The notes beneath the pieces are model-generated. The model was not told the origin of the DNA and ran no database searches. It worked only from the letters and a program-made list of their open reading frames with translations. Made by a program: the position numbers and the translations under genes. Shown here in pieces: positions 27,706 through 36,620 of a stretch of DNA of 64,000 nucleotides. How positions within the stretch are numbered: the stretch's first letter is position 1; every line of letters starts with the position of its first letter. The DNA is from Paenibacillus larvae subsp. larvae. GTDB lineage: Bacteria; Bacillota; Bacilli; Paenibacillales; NBRC-103111. Where the stretch lies: NCBI RefSeq assembly GCF_002003265.1, contig NZ_CP019687.1, positions 62,001 to 126,000 on the forward strand. Reading direction: 5' to 3'.

Positions 27706-28677
27706 GTGACGAAACGTATTTTTGTATGGGGTTGCTTGATGATTGCTGTATTGCTGGTATTAGGAGGATGCTCTACTGATAAATCCGGCTTAAGTCAAGA
27801 TAAAATAAATGTAACCACAACTGCTTATCCGCTTTATGATTTTGCCAAAAAAATTGGTGGAGATTATGTAAATGTCATTAATTTGGTACCTGCCGGAGTA
27901 GAACCGCACGACTGGACACCGAAGGGCCGGGATATGATGAATGCGAAAAATTCAAATGTATTTCTGTATCAAGGTGCCGGTTTTGAAGGCTGGGTGGAAA
28001 CTTTTCTGAACAGTCTGGATAAAGATGCCAAGACAACTCCGGTGGAAGTGACTAAAGGAATGAACTTGCTTCGCTTGAATGAAGAAGGACATCATCCCGA
28101 AGGTGAAGAACATGAATCTCATGAACATGGAGAAAAAGATCACCATCACGATTCAGAGTTTGACCCGCATACTTGGCTGAGCCCGAATTATGCCAAGCAA
28201 ATGGGAGAAAATATCAAGCAAGCACTCATACAGGCAGATGCCGGACATAAAGATGAATATCAAAAAAACTTTAATGAGTTCGCCAGACAGCTGGATGAAC
28301 TGGATGCCAAGTACAAAAGCGAATTGTCTAAAGTAAGTAAGAAGGAGATCGCAGTATCTCACCAAGCTTTTGGTTATTTATGTCACGATTATGGTCTGGA
28401 ACAGGTAGCGGTGATGGGGCTTACTCCTGAAGCAGAACCCACAGCCAAAGATATACAGAAAGTGAAAGATTTCGTCAAAGAGCACGGAATCAAGTATATT
28501 TTCTTTGAGGAACTGGTTTCCGACAAGCTTGCCAAAACGATAGCGCAGGAGACTGGAGCTGAAACGATGGTTCTGAATCCGATTGAAGGGCTCAAAGAGG
28601 ATCAGCTGAAAGCAGGAGAGGACTATTTCTCTATTATGAACAGCAACTTAACCAACTTGGTAAAAGCTTTACAATAG
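27706..28677 (+). CDS. znuA: Zinc ABC transporter substrate-binding lipoprotein
   Basis: A 323-residue extracellular zinc-binding lipoprotein of the cluster 9 solute-binding family. The lipobox is LVLGGC (Cys about 22). Zinc ligands are the His in VPAGVEPHDWTP, the His in EFDPHTWLSP, the His in VSHQAFGYL and the acidic residue near the end. A His/Glu-rich loop (GHHPEGEEHESHEHGEKDHH, about 126-145) is typical of zinc-specific members. GTG 27706 is nine bases from GGGGAGG. Transcription is from a consensus promoter flanked by Zur boxes. Confidence 0.95.
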   Translation: MTKRIFVWGCLMIAVLLVLGGCSTDKSGLSQDKINVTTTAYPLYDFAKKIGGDYVNVINLVPAGVEPHDWTPKGRDMMNAKNSNVFLYQGAGFEGWVETFLNSLDKDAKTTPVEVTKGMNLLRLNEEGHHPEGEEHESHEHGEKDHHHDSEFDPHTWLSPNYAKQMGENIKQALIQADAGHKDEYQKNFNEFARQLDELDAKYKSELSKVSKKEIAVSHQAFGYLCHDYGLEQVAVMGLTPEAEPTAKDIQKVKDFVKEHGIKYIFFEELVSDKLAKTIAQETGAETMVLNPIEGLKEDQLKAGEDYFSIMNSNLTNLVKALQ

Positions 28678-28770
28678 GCCGAAATAGGGAACTTTACCAA
28701 CCTGATTAAGGCGGAAATACGTTTGCTTGCTTCAGGGGAACGGACTATCAAACTTACACGAAAAAGGGGC

Positions 28771-28792
28771 AGAGCGATGATGTAGTCGCTCT
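28771..28792 (+). terminator. Hairpin between znuA and znuC
   Basis: AGAGCGA pairs with TCGCTCT (8-base loop), followed by CTTTCC. It may trim or attenuate the transcript so that ZnuA is made in excess over the transporter. No strong T run is present. Confidence 0.5.
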
Positions 28793-28816
28793 CTTTCCTG
28801 TTCAGGGAGGAAGATC

Positions 28817-29593
28817 ATGAATCAGGTTCAGGCAGAGTGCCACAGAAGCATTGTGGAGATAGAAAATGTATCATTTTCCTATGAAAATAAGCGCGTAATC
28901 GAGCATTTGAACGCTCAAATTCTGGAAAGGGATTTCGTCGGCCTGATCGGTTCCAACGGAGCGGGGAAATCCACTTTGCTCAAAATGCTGGTGAATCTCC
29001 TTAAACCGGATGAAGGGGAGATTCGTTTATTCGGAATACCCGTCCAGAAGTTTAAAGACTGGGAAAAGATTGGCTACGTACCGCAAAAGGCGAACTTTAA
29101 CCCGCTTTTTCCGGCAACTGTCCGCGAGGTTGTTCTGTCGGGGTTATATACGAATAAGAAAATGTTCAAACGCTTGTCAAAGTCAGATTATCAAAAAGGT
29201 GACGACGCTTTGTTGGCGATGAAAATCGAAGATTTGGCGGGCCGCAGAATCGGTCAGCTTTCGGGCGGGCAGCAACAGCGGGTTTTTCTTGCCCGGGCGC
29301 TGGTGAATAATCCGGAGCTGCTCATTTTAGACGAGCCAACAGTTGGCATCGACGCCGAAACACAGGCCGATTTCTTTCAAATGATCCGGCATATGCACCA
29401 TCATCATCACATGACTTTTATCATGGTATCCCATGATATGGATATGATGAAGTCTTATCTGGGCGACAAGCCTATACATTCCTGCGGTAAATTGAATTTT
29501 CATGTTCGCCATACTCATGATCCGCAGAATTGTGCCGAAGTTAATTTTGCCCACTCCATTGGGCATTCACGGGATATAGTCCCGTCCAAGTAA
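28817..29593 (+). CDS. znuC: Zinc ABC transporter ATP-binding protein
   Basis: A 258-residue ATPase of the zinc/manganese ABC importer. Walker A is GSNGAGKST (residues 45-53), signature LSGGQQQR, Walker B LLILDEPT and the switch VSHDMD. A run of His (HMHHHHHM) follows the D-loop, and the last 45 residues hold Cys and His (SCGKLNFHVRHTHD, QNCAEVNFAH), a metal-binding-like tail. ATG 28817 follows GGGAGG. It is in the operon with znuA and znuB. Confidence 0.94.
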   Translation: MNQVQAECHRSIVEIENVSFSYENKRVIEHLNAQILERDFVGLIGSNGAGKSTLLKMLVNLLKPDEGEIRLFGIPVQKFKDWEKIGYVPQKANFNPLFPATVREVVLSGLYTNKKMFKRLSKSDYQKGDDALLAMKIEDLAGRRIGQLSGGQQQRVFLARALVNNPELLILDEPTVGIDAETQADFFQMIRHMHHHHHMTFIMVSHDMDMMKSYLGDKPIHSCGKLNFHVRHTHDPQNCAEVNFAHSIGHSRDIVPSK

Positions 29594-29611
29594 GAAAAGA
29601 AGGAGAAACAT

Positions 29612-30426
29612 ATGACGGACTTTTTTTCAATATTAACCGAACCCTTTTTCCAAAAGGCTCTTATCGGGGAGTCTTAATTGGACTCACTGCTCCGTTAATC
29701 GGCGTCTTTTTGGTATTGAGGCGTTTGTCCATGATCGGAGATACATTGGCTCATGTTTCAATTGCGGGTATTGCCCTTGGCTTTTTGCTTAATCTTTATC
29801 CCCTTGGGGTAGGACTTGTGTTTGCCGTTTTGGCTTCTTTTGCAGTTGAAAAATTGAGAAAAGCCTATAAAACTTATGCAGAGCTTTCCATTGCCATCAT
29901 CATGTCAGGAGGGATTGCTCTTGCCACCTTTTTGTTTACACTCGGCAAAAACTTCAATATGAACGTTACCAGCTATTTTTTTGGCAGTATCTATACGTTG
30001 GATACAATTGATGTATGGATGGTACTTGCCGTTTGCCTTTTAGTTCTGATTGTTATCTCGCTTTTATTCAAAGAACTGTTTTTGATGTTTTTTGATGAGG
30101 AAGCTGCTAATGTGAGCGGACTGCCGATCCGTTTTTATAATATGCTGATTACCCTGCTCACGGCTCTGGTAATCTCCGTTGCCATCAAATTGGTGGGGGC
30201 ACTCCTTGTTTCGGCTCTCCTGACTATACCCGTTGCCTGCAGCTTGATCATTGCCAAAAGTTTTAAACATTCTGTGTTCTTGGCTGTGCTTTTTTCGGAA
30301 GTATCTGTCATCGTAGGACTTGTCTGTGCAGCTTTGTTTGATTTTGCTCCCGGAGCAACCGTTGTTTTAGCTCTCATTATTATCCTGATGGGATTATTAT
30401 TGGTAAAACGGAGAATAAAGTTGTAA
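29612..30426 (+). pseudogene. znuB: Zinc ABC transporter permease, frameshifted near the N-terminus
   Basis: A polytopic permease of the ZnuB/AdcB family. ATG 29612, behind AAGGAG, reads MTDFFSILTEPFFQKALIG and then hits TAA at about 29678. The next frame continues VLIGLTAPLIGVFLVLRRLSMIGD and is open to 30426. The sequence ATCGGGGAGTC should have five G residues to join the frames. Both halves are otherwise well conserved, so a sequencing undercall is likely. Without it no zinc channel would be made from this locus. Confidence 0.88.
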
Positions 30427-30464
30427 ACTAGGGGGACTTGCTTAGGAGAGGAGAATGTCAAGAT

Positions 30465-31175
30465 ATGGAATCCATCAATTTGTGGATTGCACTGTGGGCT
30501 GGGGTGGCTTCCTTTATTTCGCCCTGCTGTCTGCCCCTATATCCGTCCTATATATCCTACATAACCGGCATTTCTGTAAGCGAGCTGAAGTCAGGGCGTT
30601 CCCACAGGGATGTACGTATCCGGACAATGCTTCACACACTTGCTTTTATTTTGGGTTTTAGTATCATTTTCTTCAGCTTGGGATGGACAACAGGACTGCT
30701 AGGAAGCTTCCTGTTTGATTACGGGGAACTTCTCAGGCAGATAGCAGCTATTCTCATTTTTGTTATGGGGCTTATGCTGCTTGGTATTTTTCAGCCCCAG
30801 TGGCTAATGAAAGAGCGCAAGTTTCAGATAAACCGGAGGGCTGGTTATCTGGGGTCTGTCCTCATAGGAATTGGATTTGCAGCGGGATGGTCGCCTTGCG
30901 TCGGGCCTATTTTATCTGCGATCCTGGCTTTGACCGCAACAGAACCCGGCACATGGCTGCAGCTTATTACGGCTTACATCTTGGGGTTTGCTATCCCGTT
31001 CTTTGTTTTGTCCTTCTTTATTGGTACGACCAAGTGGATTATCCGTTACTCCAATCTATTGATGAAAATTGGCGGGGGTGTGATGGTTATTGTCGCAATC
31101 CTGCTTTATACGGACCAAATGACGAAGATCACCATTTGGCTAAATAGCATTACCCCCGATTGGCTTAAGTTTTGA
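30465..31175 (+). CDS. ccdA: Cytochrome c biogenesis / thiol-disulfide transporter CcdA
   Basis: A 236-residue membrane protein of the DsbD/CcdA family that passes reducing equivalents from cytoplasmic thioredoxin to extracytoplasmic thiol proteins. These are needed for cytochrome c maturation and, in Bacillus, efficient sporulation. The two redox cysteines are in ISPCCLPLYPSY and in GWSPCVGPIL; six hydrophobic segments are visible. ATG 30465 follows GGAGAGGAG. It lies 38 bp after znuB, so it may be read with the zinc operon. Confidence 0.9.
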   Translation: MESINLWIALWAGVASFISPCCLPLYPSYISYITGISVSELKSGRSHRDVRIRTMLHTLAFILGFSIIFFSLGWTTGLLGSFLFDYGELLRQIAAILIFVMGLMLLGIFQPQWLMKERKFQINRRAGYLGSVLIGIGFAAGWSPCVGPILSAILALTATEPGTWLQLITAYILGFAIPFFVLSFFIGTTKWIIRYSNLLMKIGGGVMVIVAILLYTDQMTKITIWLNSITPDWLKF

Positions 31176-31202
31176 ATACATTTCTGACTACATTCGATTC
31201 GT

Positions 31203-32264
31203 TTAAGTAAAATATTCTATTTTTGCTTTGGGAAATTTCTCAAAGATTTGTTCGGTTATATACTCGCGGAGGACGGTGGACTGTTTATCAGGGTACACAT
31301 ACTTGCCCTGGCCCCATCGTCCCCATTTGTATTTTCTTTTAGCCTCATCCATTTCAAGCTTTGTTTTGGGATATCTTTTTTCGATTACATTTTTGGCTGT
31401 TTTGGTAAAACGGTGCTGAATCAGCTCAAATGTCAGATCTTCTGATGCTTCTTCAGGAAGTTCTTTTTTGATTTTCTCGAGAAGTTCCCCGTAGCCTTCT
31501 TCCCAGCCGTCATACCATATAATAGGGGCAATAATAAATCCAAGAGGGTAACCGGCCTTAGCAACTTTGCCCGCTGCTTCAATCCGTTCGTGAAATCTCG
31601 AGGTTCCCGGTTCAAAATTTTTGATAACATAGTCTGCGTTCACGCTAAACCGGAATCGGGTATGCTTATTATGCATGGCATCAAGCAGGGGTTCAACATG
31701 GTGGTATTTGGTTACAAAACGCAGCCGTCCAAGCGGCTGTTTACCCATAAATTCAATGTATTCCTTGAGAGAACCCGAGATATGCTCCAGACCTACAGGA
31801 TCGGATGTACAAGCGGCTTCAAAACGGGTGATTTCCGGTGCTCTTTCATCGATATATTGTTTGGCTGCCATTAAAATATCATGCGTATTTACATAAATTC
31901 GTACGTAAGGCTTAGCTCCAAGAGTAGTTTGCAGGTAACAATAATGGCAATGTCCCATGCATCCGGTAGCAACTGGAATCGCGTATTCCGCGGAAGGTTT
32001 GGAAGTATCAAACTTAAGCGTTTTGCGGACTCCAACGACCAGCGTCCGTTTAGCAATCCGGTATTTTTCTAGTTCGGTATCTCCCGGAAGATTGGTTATG
32101 CGGTTATGGGAAGTGGTCATGCGGATAGGAAGACTTTGGGATTTGGCCCAATCAAGAATTTTTTGACCCTTGGGATACAAAAGAGCATCCGGTTCAAAAT
32201 AGACAAGCTCAGGAACGAATGTTGCGGTACTTCGCCAGGGTTTATTTTGTACTTTAGTTGTCAT
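31203..32264 (-). CDS. splB: Spore photoproduct lyase
   Basis: A 353-residue radical SAM enzyme that reverses the spore-specific UV lesion 5-thyminyl-5,6-dihydrothymine during germination. The 4Fe-4S ligands are C102, C106 and C109 (GCMGHCHYCYL), and the hydrogen-donor cysteine is C152 (AACTSDPVGLEH); both correspond to Bacillus SplB with an 11-residue offset. ATG 32264 lies behind GGAGG; a longer frame to 32333 lacks that. No splA regulator lies upstream. It converges on ccdA without an obvious terminator. Confidence 0.95.
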   Translation of the reverse strand: MTTKVQNKPWRSTATFVPELVYFEPDALLYPKGQKILDWAKSQSLPIRMTTSHNRITNLPGDTELEKYRIAKRTLVVGVRKTLKFDTSKPSAEYAIPVATGCMGHCHYCYLQTTLGAKPYVRIYVNTHDILMAAKQYIDERAPEITRFEAACTSDPVGLEHISGSLKEYIEFMGKQPLGRLRFVTKYHHVEPLLDAMHNKHTRFRFSVNADYVIKNFEPGTSRFHERIEAAGKVAKAGYPLGFIIAPIIWYDGWEEGYGELLEKIKKELPEEASEDLTFELIQHRFTKTAKNVIEKRYPKTKLEMDEAKRKYKWGRWGQGKYVYPDKQSTVLREYITEQIFEKFPKAKIEYFT

Positions 32265-32533
32265 AATAGGACAGGCCTCCATTCTGATGTAACGTTCTAC
32301 CGTTATTTTGCCTCTGGTTTCCCCGTCCAACACTGGAAAATGGTTCGGAGGCGCTTGACATTGTCCAGAACTAATTGCATGCTTGAAAAGTTGGCTGCGT
32401 GGAGCACGCGGATCTTTTCAGATTGGAGGGAAAAATTATGAACTGCAAAGAATCCTGAAAGAGTGTAAAATAAATAAAGGGGAAAAGTCCTTTCTGCAGG
32501 ATGGAAACATATGATAATGAAAGAAGGAATTCG

Positions 32534-33400
32534 ATGACCAAAAAGCATAAAAAACTAAGTCCTATCCGTTTATTAATTAAAATACTTTTTATTACCATAG
32601 GTGCCTTCCTTATGGGGGTTGCACTTGAGATCTTCCTTGTTCCTAACGATGTTATTGACGGAGGGATAATAGGGATATCCATCGTTGTTTCCAAAATTAC
32701 TTCTCTTCCTTTAGGTATCTTCATCTTCTTCCTCAACTTGCCGTTTTTAGTTCTTGGTTATAAGCAGATTGGGAAAACTTTTGCTTTTTCTACCTTGTAC
32801 GGGATTACTGTCATGTCTATTACTACTGCGCTGCTGCATCATGTTGAGCCTTTTACGAACGATACCATTTTAGCTGTCTTGTTCGGAGGCGTTTTACTAG
32901 GTTTCGGAGTGGGGCTCGTAATTAAGTTGGGCGGTTCCTTGGACGGTACAGAGATTGTAGCTATCCTCATTTCCAAAAAACTGAGATTTCCGGTAGGACA
33001 GATCATCATGATCATCAACGTTTTTATTTTTATACTTGCCGGATTTGTTCTTGGATGGGATTCTGCCATGTATTCCATGTTCACATATTACATTGCTTCC
33101 AAAGTAATGGATGCTGTAGTGGAGGGGTTAAACGAATCCAGATCGGTTACGATCATTTCCAGTGAATACGAAGAAATCTCCCAAACGATTATGGACCGTT
33201 TAGGACGGAATACGACCTTCATCTATGCAAGGGGAGGATACTTAAAGGAAGATACCCAGATGATTTACTGTGTAGTCACACGTCTTGAATTGGCCAAATT
33301 GAAGACTATCGTACAGGAAATTGACAGTAAAGCTTTTATTACGATTGAACACGTCTCCGATGTGCTTGGCGGTAATTTTGAGAAGCATAATATTCATTAA
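32534..33400 (+). CDS. YitT-family membrane protein (DUF161 / DUF2179)
   Basis: A protein of about 288 residues with five or six membrane helices (ILFITIGAFLMGVALEIFL onward) and a cytoplasmic C-terminal DUF2179 domain (about 215-288, SVTIISSEYEEISQ to TIEHVSDVLGG). The DVIDGGIIGISI motif near the first helices is typical of YitT proteins. Function is not established for the family. ATG 32534 follows GAAGGA; an alternative ATG at 32501 has a weak site. Confidence 0.88.
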   Translation: MTKKHKKLSPIRLLIKILFITIGAFLMGVALEIFLVPNDVIDGGIIGISIVVSKITSLPLGIFIFFLNLPFLVLGYKQIGKTFAFSTLYGITVMSITTALLHHVEPFTNDTILAVLFGGVLLGFGVGLVIKLGGSLDGTEIVAILISKKLRFPVGQIIMIINVFIFILAGFVLGWDSAMYSMFTYYIASKVMDAVVEGLNESRSVTIISSEYEEISQTIMDRLGRNTTFIYARGGYLKEDTQMIYCVVTRLELAKLKTIVQEIDSKAFITIEHVSDVLGGNFEKHNIH

Positions 33401-33493
33401 TGGCTCTGCGGCTAACGGCCTAAGCTTGCTTTCTGACTGATAAAGGGCTAAACTATAAGGTATTCTATTGATTTTCACAGGGGGAACATGCGG

Positions 33494-33922
33494 ATGGCTA
33501 CACCTAGCATGGAGGATTATTTGGAAAGAATTTATAAGCTTATTGATGAAAAAGGCTATGCCCGGGTCTCCGATATTGCTGAAGGACTTGAAGTACATCC
33601 CTCCTCGGTTACCAAAATGATTCAAAAGCTTGATAAAGATAACTACCTTGTATATGAAAAATACCGCGGTCTTGTATTGACTTCCAAAGGCAAGAAGATG
33701 GGAAAAAGGCTGGTGGACCGGCATCAGCTCCTGGAGGAGTTTCTCGAAGCCATTGGTGTCCAGGAAGAACATATTTATAGAGACGTCGAAGGCATTGAAC
33801 ACCATCTCAGTTGGGATTCCATTACCTGCATAGAAACGCTTGTTGAGTGGTTCAGGAGAAATCCGAAGTATTCGGAAGAACTGCTTAATCTCCGCAAGGA
33901 GATGGATGTAGAAAGTATATAA
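33494..33922 (+). CDS. mntR: Manganese-responsive regulator MntR
   Basis: A 142-residue DtxR/MntR-family repressor controlling manganese uptake. The N-terminus [17 protein letters not shown] and the winged helix [16 protein letters not shown] are nearly those of Bacillus subtilis MntR. Metal ligands are visible: Asp and Glu of the N-terminus and the [11 protein letters not shown] segment supplying His and Glu. ATG 33494 is about ten bases after AGGGGG and aligns with the known start; ATG 33488 is too close. No mnt transporter is nearby. Confidence 0.94.
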   Translation: MATPSMEDYLERIYKLIDEKGYARVSDIAEGLEVHPSSVTKMIQKLDKDNYLVYEKYRGLVLTSKGKKMGKRLVDRHQLLEEFLEAIGVQEEHIYRDVEGIEHHLSWDSITCIETLVEWFRRNPKYSEELLNLRKEMDVESI

Positions 33923-33959
33923 GGAAACAGTTCTTTTATTTTGAATTTGCATATCCTAA

Positions 33960-34021
33960 TTTACTCGAATAATGCAAACTGAATTCAATTTCACAAAATA
34001 ACATGATGAAATTGATTCAAA
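33960..34021. repeat. Dispersed imperfect palindrome, copy C
   Basis: TGAATTCAATTTCA (33980-33993) and TGAAATTGATTCA (34007-34019) form an inverted repeat. The flanks (AATAATG... on the left, TTTTAT on the right) and the palindrome align with copy D at 39500-39570. A terminator follows at once. Confidence 0.6.
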
Positions 34022-34035
34022 TGTTTTATCTTTTG

Positions 34036-34065
34036 AAAAAAGGCTCCCTCCGGGTGCCTTTTTTT
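34036..34065 (+). terminator. Terminator after mntR region
   Basis: AAAAAAGGC pairs with GCCTTTTTTT around CTCCCTCCGGGT. Confidence 0.85.
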
Positions 34066-34067
34066 GC

Positions 34068-34073
34068 TATAAT
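34068..34073 (+). promoter_or_regulatory. Extended -10 promoter of the patatin gene
   Basis: TGC-TATAAT immediately follows the preceding terminator. It has an extended -10 form and no clear -35 element. Confidence 0.5.
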
Positions 34074-34181
34074 GTAACTAAACTATCAATTGTTATTTAA
34101 TGGTAAGGGAGGATGTAGATGTCTTTTTCTATGGATGAGACTCAATGCAGGCTGAGTGAAACAAAGGGAGAGTGAAGCCCT

Positions 34182-35144
34182 ATGAAAATCAACGGTGTAT
34201 TTGAAGGAGGGGGCGTGAAGGGAATTGCTCTCGCAGGTGCCGTCAGCGCGGTTATGGACAAAGGCATAACCTTCCATCAGGTGGCCGGTACTTCAAGCGG
34301 TTCCATTGTGGCTTCTTTTTTAGCAGCGGGCTATACAGGCTCGGAAATGAAACAACTTATCCTCGAATCCCCTTTTCGTTCCTTCCTGAAACGAGCTCCT
34401 GTCTTTAATGTCAAGATTATAGGCCCGGCTTTCCGCTTGCTTCTGAAGAAGGGCTTGTATTCCGGAGAAATGCTGGAGGACTGGGTACACAGGAAGCTTG
34501 CAGCCAAAAACATCCGTACATTCGGTGACTTGAAACGAAACCAGCTGAGAATTATCGCATCCGATATTTCCCAAGGGAAACTCCTTGTATTGCCGGACGA
34601 TGTGCGGCAATATGGCCTGGACCCGAAAAAATTCCCCATATCCAAAGCTGTGCGTATGAGTACATCCATCCCTTATTTTTTGGATCCCGTTCTTATCCGT
34701 AAATCATCAAAAATCGGTTCTAAACTGCCGCTTAGTGAACAATTCGTTCATATCGTGGATGGAGGAGTTTTAAGTAATTTTCCTTTATGGCTTTTTGATG
34801 AGGAACGGAGTACAACCAACCCTCAACCTACAATCGGGTTCAGTCTGGTAGGAAGAATCCCCAATCAGGTTCATAAAATTTCAGGACCCATATCCATGTT
34901 CCAAGCCTTATTTTCAACCATGATGGATGCCCATGACGAACGTTATATTGAGGAACATAACCGCTTCCGTACAATCAAAATACCGGCGATGGGAGTTGGA
35001 GCAACGGAATTTTCGATCTCTCAGGAAAAAAGCGAAGCTTTATATAAAACCGGCTATCAAGCCTCTCAGTCCTTTTTCAGAAACTGGTCTGACCAAAACT
35101 ATGAGAATGAATATGAAAAGCATGTATTGCGTAAACTCAAATAA
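34182..35144 (+). CDS. Patatin-like phospholipase
   Basis: A 320-residue patatin-family lipid acyl hydrolase. The oxyanion loop is GVFEGGGVKGIALAG (residues 5-19). The catalytic Ser lies in the elbow GTSSGS and the catalytic Asp in VDGGVLSNFPLWLF. No signal peptide is seen, so a cytoplasmic or membrane-surface role in phospholipid turnover is expected. ATG 34182 follows AAAGGGAG. An upstream short ORF from 34119 is not supported. Confidence 0.9.
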   Translation: MKINGVFEGGGVKGIALAGAVSAVMDKGITFHQVAGTSSGSIVASFLAAGYTGSEMKQLILESPFRSFLKRAPVFNVKIIGPAFRLLLKKGLYSGEMLEDWVHRKLAAKNIRTFGDLKRNQLRIIASDISQGKLLVLPDDVRQYGLDPKKFPISKAVRMSTSIPYFLDPVLIRKSSKIGSKLPLSEQFVHIVDGGVLSNFPLWLFDEERSTTNPQPTIGFSLVGRIPNQVHKISGPISMFQALFSTMMDAHDERYIEEHNRFRTIKIPAMGVGATEFSISQEKSEALYKTGYQASQSFFRNWSDQNYENEYEKHVLRKLK

Positions 35145-35152
35145 ATAATAGG

Positions 35153-35186
35153 AAAAACAGCGATGCTTTTAAGCATCGCTGTTTTA
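35153..35186. terminator. Bidirectional terminator
   Basis: AAAACAGCGATGCTT and AAGCATCGCTGTTTT are exact inverted copies around two T residues. It separates the convergent patatin and yqhQ-unit genes. Confidence 0.92.
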
Positions 35187-35224
35187 GGGATACCGGATAA
35201 CGTACCAGTAACGGGTATTTTAAA

Positions 35225-35491
35225 TCAGTGGTATTTGGGGACGTCATCATCCGGCTTACTGCCTTCGATAACGCGGAACTTAGCGTTTTTTCTTCGAGGC
35301 CCCTTTGATTTGGATTTGGCTGAGAAATTCGGCAGCTTCCATGTGTTTGGCGGAAATTTATAAAGCGCAATAAGGACACCAAAAACAAGAATGGGGAGCC
35401 AAAAATCTTTAAGACTAAACAGCAATCCAATGATTAGAAGAGCAAAAACAATGATTTCAAAAACAGAAAAACGGCGCTTATACATACTCAT
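35225..35491 (-). CDS. Small two-helix membrane protein downstream of yqhQ
   Basis: An 88-residue protein with two hydrophobic segments (about 12-28 and 31-45), then a basic tail (AKSKSKGPRRKNAKF) and an acidic end. No known domain was recognised. Its ATG overlaps the yqhQ stop (ATGA), so the two are translationally coupled. A function with YqhQ at the membrane is an inference from this coupling alone. Confidence 0.8.
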   Translation of the reverse strand: MSMYKRRFSVFEIIVFALLIIGLLFSLKDFWLPILVFGVLIALYKFPPNTWKLPNFSAKSKSKGPRRKNAKFRVIEGSKPDDDVPKYH

Positions 35492-36435
35492 ACAATCATC
35501 CCTTTCGTTAAGCGGCGATCCGCTTCACGCATCCGGTTGAATGAAGCAATCGACACTTCGACCTGTTCATCAGTCGGTTCCTTCGTCGTTAGTTTTTGCA
35601 GCCAAAGGCCGGGATATCCAAGATATCTGAGAACCGGCACATCGCGAAGAGAATTGGTCAAGCGCAGTACTTCATAAGAGACGCCAATTACAACAGGGAT
35701 TAGGACAATCCGCTGGATAATCCGCTCTACCATTCCACTATACGGGAAGAAGGAATAGATGATGACTCCCACCATAACCGTAAAGACGATGAAGCTGCTG
35801 CCGCAGCGATAGTGCAGTGTGTTGAATTTCTGTACATTAGATACCGTCAGTTCGACACCTGCTTCATAAGCGCTGATCACTTTGTGTTCAGCCCCATGAT
35901 ATTGAAACAAACGCTTGATCATAGGGGTCAGAGAGAGGAAATAAATGTAGCTTAGAAGGAGGATGATTTTAATTACTCCTTCAATCAGGTTATGAAGAAT
36001 CTGATTACTGAACAAGTTTTTGAACAGAATCTGCTCAATCATAGCCGGAACAGCCGACATTACAACCTTTCCTACGAGAAAAGACAATACCCCGATTACA
36101 GCCATACCAAGAATTAGCGAGAAATTTCCCCAGAAACCGGGTTCTTTTTTTTCCTTTTCCTCCTCATCCGCATACGATTCAGCGGCAAAATTCAAATGCT
36201 GGGCCCCTTTTGCACTGGATTCTACAATGGCAACAATCCCGCGGAGGAATGGAATCTTTTTTAGTTTATTTACCCACGGTATCTCCTTCTTGGGCACTTC
36301 CAGGAACTCAATGGAATGATCTTTTTTACGAACGGCTGTCACATGGACTTTTTGTCCGGCGAACATTACGCCTTCAATGACAGCTTGCCCACCATAAACA
36401 GATTGAATAGGTTGTTCGGACAAATTAAATTTCAC
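35488..36435 (-). CDS. yqhQ: DUF1385 membrane protein YqhQ
   Basis: A 315-residue protein of the DUF1385/YqhQ family. The N-terminus YGGQAVIEGVMFAG is the family signature, and the polar stretch QYHGAEHKVISAYEAG with NTLHYRCGSSFI also marks it. Several membrane helices lie between residues 105 and 270. A zinc-dependent or protease-like role has been suggested from its conserved His and Glu but is not established. It is divergent from yqhR, matching Bacillus gene order. Confidence 0.92.
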   Translation of the reverse strand: MKFNLSEQPIQSVYGGQAVIEGVMFAGQKVHVTAVRKKDHSIEFLEVPKKEIPWVNKLKKIPFLRGIVAIVESSAKGAQHLNFAAESYADEEEKEKKEPGFWGNFSLILGMAVIGVLSFLVGKVVMSAVPAMIEQILFKNLFSNQILHNLIEGVIKIILLLSYIYFLSLTPMIKRLFQYHGAEHKVISAYEAGVELTVSNVQKFNTLHYRCGSSFIVFTVMVGVIIYSFFPYSGMVERIIQRIVLIPVVIGVSYEVLRLTNSLRDVPVLRYLGYPGLWLQKLTTKEPTDEQVEVSIASFNRMREADRRLTKGMIV

Positions 36436-36620
36436 CTCTTTATGGAATGAACATCAAGCGATTCTGCTTCGAAGATGGGATATTCCTTTTGTTCTTATTT
36501 TACCTAAACTGGTGCGAGAAAGCTACCCGGGTTACGAACAAACAATCTGTATATACTAAGGCTTAAGATACATGATATTTTGCAGGAAAAATCAAAGGAA
36601 AAAGAGGGAGGTTTTCGCAG

